Shown: positions 45,368 to 57,400, counted from the first letter of the stretch. The stretch: DNA of 64,000 nucleotides from Dichotomocladium elegans (GCA_025716815.1 JAIXMN010000003.1:1364001-1428000); one strand, 5' to 3'. The notes: a model not told the origin generated them from the letters alone. Numbers and translations: made by a program.

Positions 45368-47279
45368 TCATGGAAATAATCGATTTGGTTTATTGCTGCT
45401 ATTATTAAAACATGCCGTGGTGATGTGTTTTTGGCAAGCGAGGTGACAGATAGATTGGCATCCTAGAATCATTTCCATGATCTGGCAATCAATGTCTTTT
45501 GTCTCTATTCCTGGTTGCTATGTCCGTTTTCTATTACCTTCGCAGACAGATGCGCGCGCTCCCCAGAACTTGTCTTTGCAGAATGCACATTTTGCTCCTG
45601 TCGTTGGGGCTTTCTGCTCTCTAAATACATGGCCGCCATGCTAAAACAGGAAAGGTCTGGAAATATCAGATTCTGCGAGTGAGAAAAAAGCCCAAATATT
45701 TGCGCTTCACCTTCTTCTCCTCTTGCAGTTTCTGTGCCCGAATCCGCTGTATCCGACTCGTCATGGCGTCCATTGCGCGTGTGAGTTCAATGGATGCAGA
45801 TTTCTGGCCTTGGGATTCCTTATTCTTCCTTGTCTATGAGCAACGTTGTCTTTTTTGCCCATTGTCCGTCAAACTTCCCCCCTCCCTGCCCGCATGATAA
45901 ACCGCATACCTGATAAGAAAAGCCTATGAACGGCAGATGTTTCGGTTGATCTTTGTATGGAAGCGGCAGAGGGGCCAGAGGGTCGTGTGAGTTGCCACTC
46001 TCTTCTTCCGGGTCTGGCAGAACGAAATTGGACGTGTCATCGGGCGACGTCAAGACAGGTTGAAAGGGCGGCCGGGTAGAACGCAAAATGGTCCAATCAA
46101 TTCCTTGGAAGAACGGGTGGGCCTTGATATCGTCTATCGTCGGTCGCTGTTGAGGTTCCTTGGCCAAAAGACGCAAGATTAGGTCGCGGCAGGCGGACGA
46201 GAGCGTGGTGTTTGCAAAGTCGACTGTGGTATGAAACATGATGTTGAAGTACGTCTCCTTCGCGGTCTGACCATAGAACGGCGGGTAGCCCTCGAGCAAC
46301 TCGTACAACACTACACCCACAGACCACCAATCCACCTCGGTCCCATAAGGCTCATGGTTCAGCACCTCAGGTGACACGTAGTCACATGTCCCAACTGGAA
46401 GAGTGGAAGCTCTCGAACAGTTGCCCTGGATCTCTATACATGAACCAAAGTCAGCGAGTTTGACGTGGCCGCCGGCATCAATGAGGATATTATGTGGCTT
46501 GATATCCCGATGAATGTATCCTAGCTCATGCAATCGATCGACGGCTAATATGGTTTCTGCAATGTAAAACCGAGCAGTATCCTCATCGAGGAACCCATCT
46601 TGCTGCTGGGCAAGCAGGCTGTACAGGTCACCGCCCCCCGCAAATTCCATAACAAGATATAAGTAATCATCATCTTGGAATGCGGTATAGAGCCGTGGGA
46701 ACCATGGATTATCGCCGTTGCTGGCTAGGACAGCACGCTCTTCCATGCATGAAGTTCGCTCGCGTTGGGATAGGATGTAGTTTTTTTGAAGCGTTTTCAT
46801 CGCGTAAATTTGCTGGTCGAAATTACTGCGAACAATGGTCACCTATGGGTGGTTATATCATAATGGAAGGTAATCAGGCGGCAGAACGAAAAAAGAAGGT
46901 GCATAATTTATGCTTGTACTTGAGCAAATTGACCCTTGGCTAGGGGCCGGATCAACTCAAAATCATCCTTGCTAGCTCTCAGCCGAGCAATGTCCTTGTA
47001 GATGGGTTCGACTGTATTTCATACATGAGAAAAACATGCTGATGGTAAACGACTGCAAAGGCTAATTATGCAGAGTATAGCTGTGTATTTTCACCGCTTA
47101 CATTGTTTTAGAAAGGGCGGTATTTCGGGCAGAGTATGAGCATCTTTGTAAATAGCGACGATACAGTCTAGGAGCGCATCTGAGTGGGTGTGGACGAACT
47201 GTTCGACGGTCGAGGTGCTAGTGGTAGTAGAGGTGGTCAAGAAAACATTTATAGCGGTGGTGGTCTTAGCGTTCGTCAT
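45368..47279 (-). CDS. DMPK/MRCK/ROCK-type AGC kinase with C-terminal C1 domain
   Basis: The start at 47279 (MTNAKTTTAINVFLTTST) is followed by LLDCIVAIYKDAHTLPEIPP, then DDFELIRPLAKGQFAQVTIV with the glycine loop, YAMKTLQKNYIL, HRDIKPHNILI, ADFGSCIEI, GTCDYVSPEVL and VDWWSVGVVLYELL. DFGSC and the N-terminal brace are typical of DMPK-family kinases acting downstream of Rho/Cdc42. After the kinase tail a single helix (IQRIRAQKLQEEKK) leads into a C1 zinc finger: HGGHVFREQKAP, CAFCKDKFWGARASVC, EGCQSICHLACQKHITTAC. Stop TGA is at 45368-45370. The long coiled coil, PH and CNH domains of animal MRCK/ROCK are missing, so this is a compact form (about 500 residues). Confidence 0.88.
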
Positions 47280-49391
47280 CGTGGAGAAGAAAGAAAGAGG
47301 GGGTTGCCTATAACAAAAAGCGCTCGGTAGGACGGGCTATTATTTTGGGTGAAAACATTCTCCTCCTTTGGATGTGCTGAAATGTTCCGATGTACACAAT
47401 TTCCCAAAATCTAGAGATCCCATGCCCCCCTTCCCCACCCAATTCAGAACTTGCAGGAGAAACAAAAATAGGTCGTCGCATGATGTCACATAAAGCGCTT
47501 TGCCGCGTCCAGCCTGTACATACAGTATAAAAATCCGCTAGCTCGCTTGGCCCTGTCGATCCCTCTTCCCCTTTTGTAGACATTCTCCCATTCGGAGAAA
47601 GAGTCATTGGCTTCGTTAGGACCATGCTGTCGATGTTGAGAGAGGCAGTCTTGAGCCTATAGACTATGTCGGCGAGGGAAAAAATGCTTTTTTTCAATAT
47701 CTTGTTCTCACAGAAAATACATGCATCGTACATGTTGCAAGGGTAACGCTGGGCTTGTTGCTACGCGAAAGGAATGCAGATACCAAGATGAAGAGGAGCA
47801 GGACGCAGGCGTAGCTCTACCATGTGCTTTGATCAATGCAAGTTCAGTTTTATTCAAACAGACACTTGAGAAGTTTTCAATTGTAGCAACCTCATCAGAC
47901 GTGCTGGTAAAGAAATCCTCGCTTTGCTCGGCATAACCGGATGAGAAGTACGCTGACAGTATTTTAAGAAACAAAGAATCCCGGATTCGCTAGTGTATTC
48001 AGAGCGAAATCCGTCAGAGTGTTATATTCGAATCTATTGAAGAAAATCCATTCATTGTCCTAGATCTAACGTACGGAACACCTGGTTCAGTGGTTTTGTG
48101 GGTCTAAGAAGGATGCCTATCGTTAAAAAATTCTTGTCAAATTATGCGGCAGTGATCTATCAGTGAACCCCGGATTATTCGTACTATTCGCTGGCATGAG
48201 TATCGTGGATGGAGTTGGGGCTGACCACAGCTGAAAAACAAAAATACGGAGTTTTGTCCTCCCCATATCATCAAGCCTGTAATATTCCGGCAGGGCTCGG
48301 TATGAAGACATATCTGCTTTTTATTTGTATGATATCAGTATTGCTAGCTATGACTGGAATGGCAGTAATGATGATTACTATGCGTTGTAATCATAAGGAC
48401 TATTTTATGAGGATCCAGATGGATCGCGGGCATGAATGTTCCGCGGACACTCCACCCCTGCGCCTGTCATCAAGATAGCAAGAAGTCGGGGGCGGAAGGC
48501 AACTACCCCGCAGGGGAAACTGCCGAAGAAAACGGAGCCCACCGCTTTCGCGCGCATAGGGTCCGACGTCTGATAGACCTCCTCTCCTTGATAACTCTAT
48601 AGTAGTAAAATTGCGCGTTTTGGGCATGCTTTTGAGCAAGATTCTAAATTACAATGCTGCAACTTTTCTTCAATTCTATGCACATCATCCACCGATTGCC
48701 TATCACATGATCCGATACCAGAAAGGGTATTTGGATGGAAGTTATCATCCACAGGAGGGGTCTTCAGCTTGGCGGCTACGAAGTCACCATTCTTCTTTTC
48801 TCTAAAAATAGCAAAGCTATGCATACACCGACTTGGACAAGCCTTTGAGTTTCAATAGCGCCGGATGCATGGAAACGACATTTTTCTAGTTCCTTTTAGT
48901 CGACTTGTTGATTAATGTTATTTAATATTTGTTCTTGCAACAATATCAGACCTGCCCAGGCGATTTTGCTCAGATGGGTAGTGAGGGAAGAGAAAGTTGA
49001 TATGCTATGTTGTTGTCAGGCGACGCGTTTCTCCATAATCGGAGCGAAATAGCCATGACCATTTCGCGTAACACAAGCAGCTCCGCTGGCAACCCCTCAT
49101 CGTCCTTCTTAATCCTCTATCTCTCTCCCCCAAAAAAAGTCAAGATCCTCTGCCACAGCTGCCCTGTCCTTGATCACTTGGAAGATAAACTGGATTCCTG
49201 CTATGAGGGGACATTCTTTCAAGGTATAATGCTAAAAAGATGAGAGCCATTGTGTCTGAAAGAGAAAAAGGGCAGGAATTAAGTTGAGACACGCTCCCCT
49301 TCTTTCACTCAGTGCATTTCTGAGAACCAGAGAATATCTTTGAATTTTTATCCTCTTTTCTCTTTCTTACTTCCCTACTCCTCTTCTTCTA
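47280..49391. other. Gene-poor interval
   Basis: The right 100 bases are a CT-rich leader for the CDK gene. Minus frames 47308-47733 (141 codons) and 47708-47974 and plus 48209-48478 have no family resemblance or clear splice signals. One could be a real orphan but I cannot support it. Confidence 0.4.
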
Positions 49392-50369
49392 ATGTCCATG
49401 ACAGGCAACGCCACCCCCGATCAGCGATACACACGCCTTGAGAAACTTGGTGAGGGCACATATGCCACCGTCTACAAGGGGAAGAGCCGACTGAGCGGCG
49501 AGTTGGTTGCTCTCAAAGAGATTCACCTGGATCCCGAAGAGGGCGCGCCATCAACGGCCATTCGCGAGATATCGCTCATGAAAGAACTCAGGCATCCCAA
49601 CATTGTGCGGTTACTAGATGTGATTCACACCGAAAGCAAGTTGATTCTTGTCTTTGAATTTATGGACCAAGATTTAAAAAAGTTCATGGATACTGCGCCG
49701 CGGTCGGCGCCGCCATCAAACACTGGGCATCATACATCTGCGCTTGATCTGCCGACTATCAAGTCGTTCATGTACCAGCTGCTGAAAGGCATCGCGTATT
49801 GTCATGAGAATAGAGTGCTCCATCGTGATCTCAAACCGCAGAATCTGCTAATTTCCAAGCGACACGAACTCAAGCTCGGCGACTTTGGTCTGGCGCGTGC
49901 ATTTGGTATTCCGGTAAACACGTTTTCCAATGAGGTGGTGACGCTTTGGTACAGAGCACCCGACGTCCTCCTGGGGTCGCGCATGTATTCGACATCTATC
50001 GATATCTGGTCGGCAGGATGCATCATGGCCGAGATGTACACAGGTCGCCCCCTTTTCCCAGGCACAACGAATGAGGACCAGCTTCAGAAGATTTTCCGCA
50101 TGATGGGCACACCCTCCGAACAGACTTGGCCGGGCGTCTCGCAGTTGCCAGAATATAAGCCCACTCAGGCGATTTATCCGCCGCAGCGACTCAATACCAT
50201 TTTGCCGAATGTGGATGCCTGTGGTCTCGACCTTTTGTCCCGCATGCTGCAATACCAGCCCCATCTCAGGATATCGGCTAAGGATGCCCTCAATCATCCG
50301 TATTTCAATGAGGTCAGATACTTGCAGCAGCAGCAGCAACAACAACAGCAACAATCGTTTGAGCAATAG
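49392..50369 (+). CDS. PHO85: Pho85/CDK5-type cyclin-dependent kinase
   Basis: A single uninterrupted exon of 325 codons. Motifs: [29 protein letters not shown], the cyclin-binding helix [14 protein letters not shown] (as in Pho85 and CDK5; Cdk1 has PSTAIRE within [16 protein letters not shown]), [23 protein letters not shown], and [15 protein letters not shown]. Pho85 kinases couple phosphate and nutrient status to transcription and morphogenesis. The C-terminus ends in YLQQQ followed by a CAG/CAA-coded glutamine run (about ten residues) and SFEQ. Unlike almost every neighbour it has no introns. Fungal Pho85 usually has an unextended C-terminus. Confidence 0.93.
   Translation: MSMTGNATPDQRYTRLEKLGEGTYATVYKGKSRLSGELVALKEIHLDPEEGAPSTAIREISLMKELRHPNIVRLLDVIHTESKLILVFEFMDQDLKKFMDTAPRSAPPSNTGHHTSALDLPTIKSFMYQLLKGIAYCHENRVLHRDLKPQNLLISKRHELKLGDFGLARAFGIPVNTFSNEVVTLWYRAPDVLLGSRMYSTSIDIWSAGCIMAEMYTGRPLFPGTTNEDQLQKIFRMMGTPSEQTWPGVSQLPEYKPTQAIYPPQRLNTILPNVDACGLDLLSRMLQYQPHLRISAKDALNHPYFNEVRYLQQQQQQQQQQSFEQ
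50318..50356 (+). repeat. CAG/CAA repeat coding polyglutamine at the CDK C-terminus
   Basis: About ten consecutive Gln codons (CAGCAGCAGCAGCAACAACAA...), mixed CAG and CAA, just before the stop of the Pho85-like gene. Confidence 0.9.
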
Positions 50370-50549
50370 AAGACCCATACCCACCTTTCTTGGACTACGT
50401 CGTTATTTTCTTTCCAACAATAACAACGTTGTACGGCACCACTCACACTGCTCTGATACACTTTTTGTCCTTTTGTTATACACTCTTTTTCAAAATCGAA
50501 GTCGCACTCTGCCAGTTCTGAAGTCGCAGGATTGTAAAAATACAAATCG

Positions 50550-51880
50550 CATTTTGCCCAAATCGAATGTCACACACATACACGGAAGATGTCGCACAAA
50601 AAAAGAAGCTTTCTCTTTTATACACTTTAACATTCTGAAGTGGGCAACCTAATTTTCTACCAAGATGGCCAAGGTCATGTCGTTGATGAGCGTGGCTGTC
50701 TTGAACCTACGGACTATGCCATTGATGAGGAAATGTACTCACTTCAATCCGTTTGTTCTCACACTGAATATCTGCGTAGCATATTGTGCAAAGATAACCC
50801 TGAGCTTACTCCCACACCCATTCCCCAGCGAAAGGATACAGACATTCGGACGAAAGAAGCTGGGATCAAGCGCAGTTACACAGCATGAACTGACCAAGAC
50901 AAGGTCAGATTTTTCAAAGGGATGTTTGAGATGATCTTGAGTGCGTCAGCTGCTAGGTCTCTATATTCGTTCAGCCCAGCGATGGGCATTGCAGTACAAG
51001 AAGGGCCCTAACAGCATCTTTAAAAAACCTAACACGGGGGAACTGTTCGCGTATTCTCAATGAAGGGCATAAGCGCATTCTTTTAGAATGCGTTGATGAA
51101 GACCCATCCATTGTTCTAGAGTAGCTGCTCCAACGATTTGAGGGTATCAAAGCATCTAAAACGACGCTCCATCGATTTATGAAAACGTATGCAACTAGTC
51201 ATTAAAAATGGTTCGGTTTCAGCCTATAGACAGGAATAATGCTGCGAAGATCCAAGAGCGCCTTGACTGAGTATGCAGATGGGATAGGAGCGACATCGAC
51301 TTCAAAAGCTGCGCTTTTTCTTTGATGAATCTGGATTCCATATTAACATGAAATGCAGCATGATGTGGTCCAAGAAAGGGACCCCTGCAGTGGTTACAGT
51401 ACCGAAGACAGCCACAATCGTGGGAGCAATCTCAGCATCAGGCATCATTCAATGTAGCTTGAGGCTCCCGCAGCCACCAATCAAGAAAAGAAGAGGGCAG
51501 GTCAATCTGAAGTTGCGAGCAGAGGAACTGCAACTGAACATCATCTCAGTTTCCTTAAGGCAACAATGGACGAGATGGATAAGTATGAACATATGAAGGG
51601 CCATTAGTTGGTAATGGATAGTGCACCTATCCATACGACTCAGGATATTTCTGAATACATCGAGTCTCGGGGATATCGATATGCTTATCTTCCACCATAT
51701 TCGCCTGAACTCAATTCTATTGAGCAGTTTTGGTCAGTGGTCAAGGGCAAAGTTAAATGCAATAGGTTCTTGGAAAGCGAGACGTTGATAACACAGATCA
51801 GCGAGGCATCCAACAGCTTAAAGCTGAGCGATTTCGAAGGTTTCGTTTCTCATTCTCGCATGTGCTTAGTTAACTGGCGC
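50550..51880 (+). mobile_element. Dead Tc1/mariner-like element, copy 2
   Basis: A plus-strand transposase relic whose 5' leader matches the fragment at 14.81-14.97 kb. N-terminal block EMYSLQSVCSHTEYLRSIL; the middle is riddled with stops and frameshifts; the C-terminal DDE part is intact in one frame: VMDSAPIHTTQDISEYIESR, YAYLPPYSPELNSIEQFWS, FLESETLITQISEASNSLKL. The second Asp and final Glu of the catalytic triad are present. Similarity to copy 1 ends abruptly at LVNW (about 51873), and no terminal repeat is found at that side, so the right end is deleted. The element lies about 180 bases downstream of the Pho85-like gene. Confidence 0.78.
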
Positions 51881-52002
51881 TGTGTCTACTGCAGCATCGT
51901 TTATCACAAAGAAATTTCTTCTGCTCCTCCTTGATTTCCTATAAATAATGGACAACTGAGAAATCTCCTTTCTCCATCGACTTCATCCCTACCCTCTCTT
52001 CC

Positions 52003-52278
52003 ATGGTCTTATCCGGTATGATCGCTATAATACCAAACTATTTTATTGCAACTAACATCCACTGTCCTTTATATATTAACAAATCGTACCCGTGCTTGAT
52101 GAGCCATGAAAAAGAGGAGTTCCTGAACACCCTTCCGCTCTTTTTCGCTGCCACCGCAGGCCCCATTCCGCTCCTTCCCTCGTTTGGCGCCCTGGCAGCA
52201 GCCGCCTGTCTCTTCTGGTGTGCTGGCTCCCTCCTCCTGTCTCTCCGTCCCGGTTATCGCCGGGACTACCCAGGATAA
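52003..52278 (+). CDS. Possible small membrane protein
   Basis: A CT-rich leader ends in ATG 52003 (MVLS), followed by a GTATGA donor. An acceptor at about 52113 (GAAAAAG) would join to EEFLNTLPLFFAATAGPIPL, then ALAAAACLFWCAGSLLLSL and a stop at 52276-52278, giving a protein of about 60 residues with two hydrophobic segments. The unspliced frame is also open. No family recognised. Confidence 0.3.
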   Translation: MVLSGMIAIIPNYFIATNIHCPLYINKSYPCLMSHEKEEFLNTLPLFFAATAGPIPLLPSFGALAAAACLFWCAGSLLLSLRPGYRRDYPG

Positions 52279-52667
52279 CTCCTGGGTCCTTCGGGGCCCT
52301 TGAGTGTAAGTTAAAGCGTATGGAGGAGTAGTGTTTTTCTGTTGACTAACAGGTTTTAATCCATGGATGCGAAATCTTTTTGCCTATTGATACCACAAAT
52401 TTATATAATTCAATGCGACATTTTTTTTGTATTTTGCACGACATTATTTTATCTTGTTTACGACATTTATTTTGAAAATAAAGTAATTCCTCATTCCTTT
52501 CCCGGAAAAACAGACCAGCTACATGAACAAACACGAGAAAGCCGCTTTATTAATAAGAATATGCAATATAGAGAATAAGAAACGAAGGGGAAATGCACAA
52601 ACAGGATGAGACAAACTGAAAAATGATGAGGGCACATGTGGGGAAGGACAAGGGAAAAGTAATTTCA

Positions 52668-53395
52668 TTACTGGGGTTGAAGACCTTCCCAGTCGACAAA
52701 AAGGTCGTCCAACGTATCGCCTACTGGACTAGCCCCACTATCATCATCTGATGAGAGCAAAGGCGAAGGTAAAAATGGCCTCTCGGGCAAGACAACCTCC
52801 ACTGCTGGGAAAAAGGAAATATCTTGACGGAACAACACGCCAGAAAAAGGAAGCCTCTCATCCGTCCTCTTCTCTGTATTTCTTTCTCTATATTCTCTCT
52901 CTCTCTCCACTGGGTATGGACGATGGTGACGATGACGGTTACGCAGTAGACAAGATCGGTGGGTTTGAATCGACAATACTTCGGTTTTCTCCGTTTCTTC
53001 TTTTTTTAAGGCAGTGCTGTGATCAAAATGCTCCTCCTTGCGACCCGTGCTGAATCGCAAAGGCTGTCAAGTCCCAAGTAAGGCAATTTCGCCAACGCCA
53101 TAAGCTGTGCATTCATCATTTGGACTTGTGCCTCGAGGTACTGGTTGCGCTGGGACAAATGCTCGTTTTCTTCCTTCAAGCGTTTGTTACTTGCTTCGAG
53201 GTCAGCAACATATCTGCGCTTGCGGTCTCTGGATTCTTGAGCGGCTGCTCGGTTTCGAAGAATCCGCTCCTTAGTCTTTTGGTCCTTATCGTCCAAGGTG
53301 AGCTTCATCTTCTTTCGACTGTTGTTGTTGTCACTGTTATCGCTGGTCATCAAATGCTTCGTAGAGGTAGACATATTTGTAGAATCACCGCCCAA
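52668..53395 (-). CDS. hacA-like: HAC1/XBP1-like bZIP factor of the unfolded protein response, with frame-switched C-terminus
   Basis: The first frame (53395-53006) starts MGGDSTNMSTSTKH and carries a bZIP: KERILRNRAAAQESRDRKRR (basic region), then LEASNKRLKEENEHL and QRNQYLEAQVQMMNA with zipper leucines. The basic region resembles HAC1/HacA/XBP1. This frame stops after LDSLCDSARVARRSILI. An overlapping frame without its own ATG (53060-52668) continues for about 130 codons and ends in an acidic, hydrophobic tail: FFPAVEVVLPERPFL, SDDDSGASPVGDTLDDLFVD. Linking the two requires loss of 3n+2 bases, the arithmetic of Ire1-mediated cytosolic splicing. No normal GT-AG intron does this. GA-rich codons at 52880-52915 may be low complexity or another intron. 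Confidence 0.75.
53038..53060 (-). promoter_or_regulatory. Candidate Ire1 recognition hairpin
   Basis: On the minus strand, TTGCGATT pairs with GGTCGCAA (six Watson-Crick pairs plus two U-G pairs) around a seven-base loop CAGCACG. Known Ire1 sites are seven-base loops cut after the third base (C-N-G|C). Loop positions 1, 3 and 4 fit; position 6 is C where G is usual. The hairpin lies exactly in the overlap of the two HAC1 frames. Confidence 0.45.
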
Positions 53396-53853
53396 TGGAG
53401 AGAGAGAGAGAGAGAAAGCAGTATAGAGTTATAGTATGAGAGGGAGAGAAAAACGGTAGAGTCGAATAAAGAAAAAAAAAGAAGCAGAAAGCTCATGCAG
53501 TGTAGAATGGACTTTATGGTTTTACATTAACCAATCAGCATGCACCACGATCTCGACCATTCTTGACTCAAACCCCCACTTTCAACCTTCTATTTTAGGA
53601 TCCCGCGGAAACAGACCGGATTCTCCACCCCCAACTTCTTTTGCCGCCCCCCCCCAAGCACCGACTCCGTGGGATGAGGTGTGTGCACATGAAAGCGACT
53701 GGGCACTTCCGGGATTGCCCGTCGCGGTGAGAAGGAGCAGCCTGCGCTTCCGTCGACATATAAAAAGGGCTGCTTGAAAATGGGACCCCACATATTCACA
53801 TCTTTAAATCTCAACACCATTCCAAAAACCCCTCTCTTCTATTATATGGCATC
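53396..53853. promoter_or_regulatory. Divergent promoter between bZIP gene and acidic orphan
   Basis: The 458-base gap contains a (GA)n run at about 53399-53416, and a nine-base C run near 53647. A TATAAAAAG site lies at about 53759 in front of the plus-strand gene. Confidence 0.4.
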
Positions 53854-54438
53854 ATGTGGAAACGCTCTGCTCCTACCTTCTCTCGTCAATTATCACCTCG
53901 CCAGATAGCCTCCAAAGCCCAATCACTCGCTTCCAAAAAGTTGGATCGAGACGAAAAGCGCCGTCGCCCCCAATACCACATGCGGGAACGGGTTCTTCTC
54001 TGTAACACCATGACTGAGGCCGATGCATTCTTGAACAAGCGCACCTGCCGAACCAACAGACGGGTCCTTGCAAGTGAGGAAGACGATGTTGTCGGTTTTG
54101 ACAAGCCCACCTATCACCACAACAACCAGCATCACCCTTGCATCCATCATTCGCCCTTGTGCGACAATGCTCTTTTGGATCAAGACATTGACAACAGCGA
54201 CGATGATTACCACAGTAGCGATGACGACGATGCTACCGTTGTTGCCGAAGAAATTCATCAGCCAAGAAAGATCGACGACGACAGTATTCCCACCGTTGCG
54301 CAGGCGCAATACAACAATATACCCGCAGCCTTTGGCATTACTACCACTCCCTTTCCGTTGGACTGTCGGCTAACAGAAGACCATCTCTTGAGTGCGTATC
54401 ATACCCGCCTTACGTGCCCTGCTCCTGTCCTCATTTAA
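53854..54438 (+). CDS. Hypothetical acidic, probably disordered protein
   Basis: Open frame of 194 codons with a good leader and TATA box: MWKRSAPTFSRQLSPRQIAS, KLDRDEKRRRPQYHM, then a His-rich stretch, an acidic core DNSDDDYHSSDDDDATVVAE, and a C-terminal YNNIPAAFGITTTPFPLDCR. The basic N-terminus followed by an acidic middle suggests a nuclear or regulatory protein, but no domain is visible. A GTGCGT at about 54391 might be a splice donor, so the C-terminus is uncertain. Family not recognised. Confidence 0.5.
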   Translation: MWKRSAPTFSRQLSPRQIASKAQSLASKKLDRDEKRRRPQYHMRERVLLCNTMTEADAFLNKRTCRTNRRVLASEEDDVVGFDKPTYHHNNQHHPCIHHSPLCDNALLDQDIDNSDDDYHSSDDDDATVVAEEIHQPRKIDDDSIPTVAQAQYNNIPAAFGITTTPFPLDCRLTEDHLLSAYHTRLTCPAPVLI

Positions 54439-57400
54439 CTCCAATGCGCACGCACACTATTCCCCCCCCCATCTCTCCTCTTTTACCTATTTAGCATATA
54501 TTCTCTCTATCTCTCTATCTCTTATTTTTGGCTTTGATTGTATGAAAAATCGTAGCAACAGAGAGAAACCTTTTAATCTTGCATTGTAATAAATTAGCAT
54601 CCCTCAATTCCCAGCTGTAAAAAGAAGAAAAAAGAGTTTGGCCGGATTCTCCCGATTCTCCCGTTTAATTATGCATTTGAGTATACATTGAGATTGTCAA
54701 GGACGAAAGAAAGAAAAAATGCCTCCTATGAGGGCGAAATCAGCTCAAGCATTCTCTTACGAAAAGCCTTTGATCAGCATTACAACAATTGAAAATTGGC
54801 GCCCCCTATCTATCCTGCTAGGTCTTTTTTTTTTTGCTGTTTTTCTCGTGTATTGAGTTATTAATATGACCGGTCTTCGTAAAAAGGCTGCTGCTGGATA
54901 TCCTCAAATAGCCAGCCACCCGTGGTCTTATCGATGAAATGCCTCTCACATCCATACAAGTTTCCGACTTGCATTGTTCCTGCATGCCCCATATTGAAAA
55001 AGCCATAACCCATTCTGAAGGAAACGATATCATCTCGTCATGGTTCGACGTCATCTGTTCATTCAACAACCCATTTAGTCCCAAACGAATCTTCAAACGC
55101 AGCCAATCCGGGTCCCCCCTTTATTTGATCCACACACCTGTTTAATGAGCTCCGATCTACCCAGAAGCCTTTCTTTTTTTTTTGCTTCTCAAAAGCCCTT
55201 GTTCATGCTTTCAAGCGTCTAGCGGGGACATCTTAGGTCATTAGGTCGTGTAACAGCCCATGCATCGTAAACTTACGGATTCGAGCGCATTAAGATCATG
55301 GGTTATTCCGCTTTCAGATTACTTTTTCCCTCGCTCTCAGCCAATGAAAAATAAAGAGGCCCGGTGTGACCCTGGTTCGCATTATAGAGTGGTGCTGCGA
55401 AGAGTCCGATGTATGTATAGTATCTCGCTGCTGGATGCTGCAGCTGTCTATACCAGTTATGATATGCGGGAAGATAGCCCATCATGCTCTGAGACTCTTA
55501 AGGAGACCTTTCAGCAAGTAGCAAAATGTACTGCGCACATATTTTCTCCTTGTTGGATTCACTATGCCGTTTTTGGCAAAAGAAGCTTTTATTTTTACTT
55601 TGCTCTAAGCGATTTGTTGTCAAACAAATGTGGAATATATACGCTTCTGGGCCATTGACAAAATCGCTATTTTCCCTCTCCCTGCTTAAGGCCAAATCAC
55701 TTTATCAACAGATCTTATGCGTACCGATGGCCGGAAAGGGAGGGATGGAGGAGAAGGGGAAGATGAAAAACGATGTAAAAAAAGGCGCGCCTGCACACAT
55801 GACCATCTTGAGTGAAAAGGGAGTCGGGTCTTTTTTCCACGCACTGGCCCTCACCTTTGAGATGTTTATATGAGGCGCTTCTTCCGCGGAATTAACCCCA
55901 TCGTACATTCCAACCCAAGGTTTTCTGTTGTTCCGAGGAATAACCCGCCCGCGCTCTCTTCCCCATGGAATGACGACGACCGGGAAATTCTCTTCTTGCT
56001 GAGAGACAAAAATAGCGCCCAGACCAACCGTCCGCCTGTCGGAACAATCAAAGCCACTTTGTTTTGCGGCGATCACATGAAAACCACGAGCCTCTCTCGC
56101 CGGTGAACGGTTGTGCGGGGGAACCGCATCTTCCCACTAACAACTGAATGGCGAGCGGATTCAATCCACAGCCTAATGCGGCCTCCCCAGCAGCCGTCTC
56201 GAAACCCAGGCCATTCTTCTCCCTCACCCCCTTCGCAATATTGCCTAACTTTATCGCTAGTCCGCACTGGTCACCCTTTGCCGCATTCAGCCCCACTTGA
56301 CAAAGCGAGAGGGGGGACATTCTGCAACAGAAGTCATCGTGCATCTGTCCGTCATATGATGTCATTTCACGACTCTCCTAAGCTTTTGAACTTTATATGC
56401 TCACGTTGATCGATCTGTCGTCTTTTTTTTTTTTGTTGGAGCCTGGTACAGCGAACAATGCATTATATGGAATTGCAGTTATGTCTACTCTTGTCCTCGA
56501 CGTTATACATAACCGCCGCGGAAATCCCTTTTTGGAATACGCGCCTTGGTACACTTTGCATTGCTAACAAATCGAGGCTCGTCAAGGAAATCACTTTTTC
56601 CCCGCTAAGATATTGTAGCGTATAAAACAATGCGGGGATCCAAGATTGCCTTGGCTGGGCTTCATTCTAGGCAATAAATGGATATTTGATCAAAATAAAT
56701 TCCCCCTTGATTTCATCGCTTAGAACCGTTGTTAGGGTTCTTTTTGCACTGAATTCGTCCATCACTGTACAGAGCAGACTGGCATTCAAAACTGCCTTGC
56801 TGTGGGACTTTCAATACCTTCTTAAACTTCAAGCTTGAGAATCTGAGCATAACTCCGTATGTTGCGCAGATGCTTCTTATTTTTCTTGCGGGATATGTGT
56901 GGAAAAAAGATCAGAGTATCATGGCAAGAGAAACTATGTAGTTCGCTCAAGTTTTGAGGAAGAGGTAATTCATAATACTGACGAATTGAAAAAACTTGTC
57001 AATCTCATCCTTCATAAACTGCGGCATTGGTTTCCCACCTCAAATATACAGCTTTTTGGTGTATGCCAATCATACTCTGCTTCAGGTCTATTTCGCCTTT
57101 ATTCTTTTCCCTGCATAACAATGCACATAGGCATAGGATGGCTGCTGACCACCATCGCCATTATCAGAATACTTGAACTGCTTCTCTTCTCTCAGGGAAG
57201 AATGTTAGCGTAGTAGTAAATGCAGTGATGGGATATCCCTAACTGGCAATCGATATTCCTCAAGGTTAACGATCACCATCAATACTGTATTTTACCGACT
57301 ACATTGTGAACTGCATTCATTTTCCTGTACGACGATCTGTGTTATCTACCCTCAGTTGTCACCATCTTACTGCGATTGTATAAGCAACAATGCACTGGGA

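Noticed and set aside
47308..47733. 141-codon open frame upstream of the C1 kinase
   Set aside because: It lies in the likely promoter, has no leader, no splice support and no recognised family; could not be supported.
53006..53060. Conventional GT-AG intron to join the two bZIP frames
   Set aside because: The only candidate (GTCGCA...CACAG) is 28 bases, too short, and gives the wrong phase.
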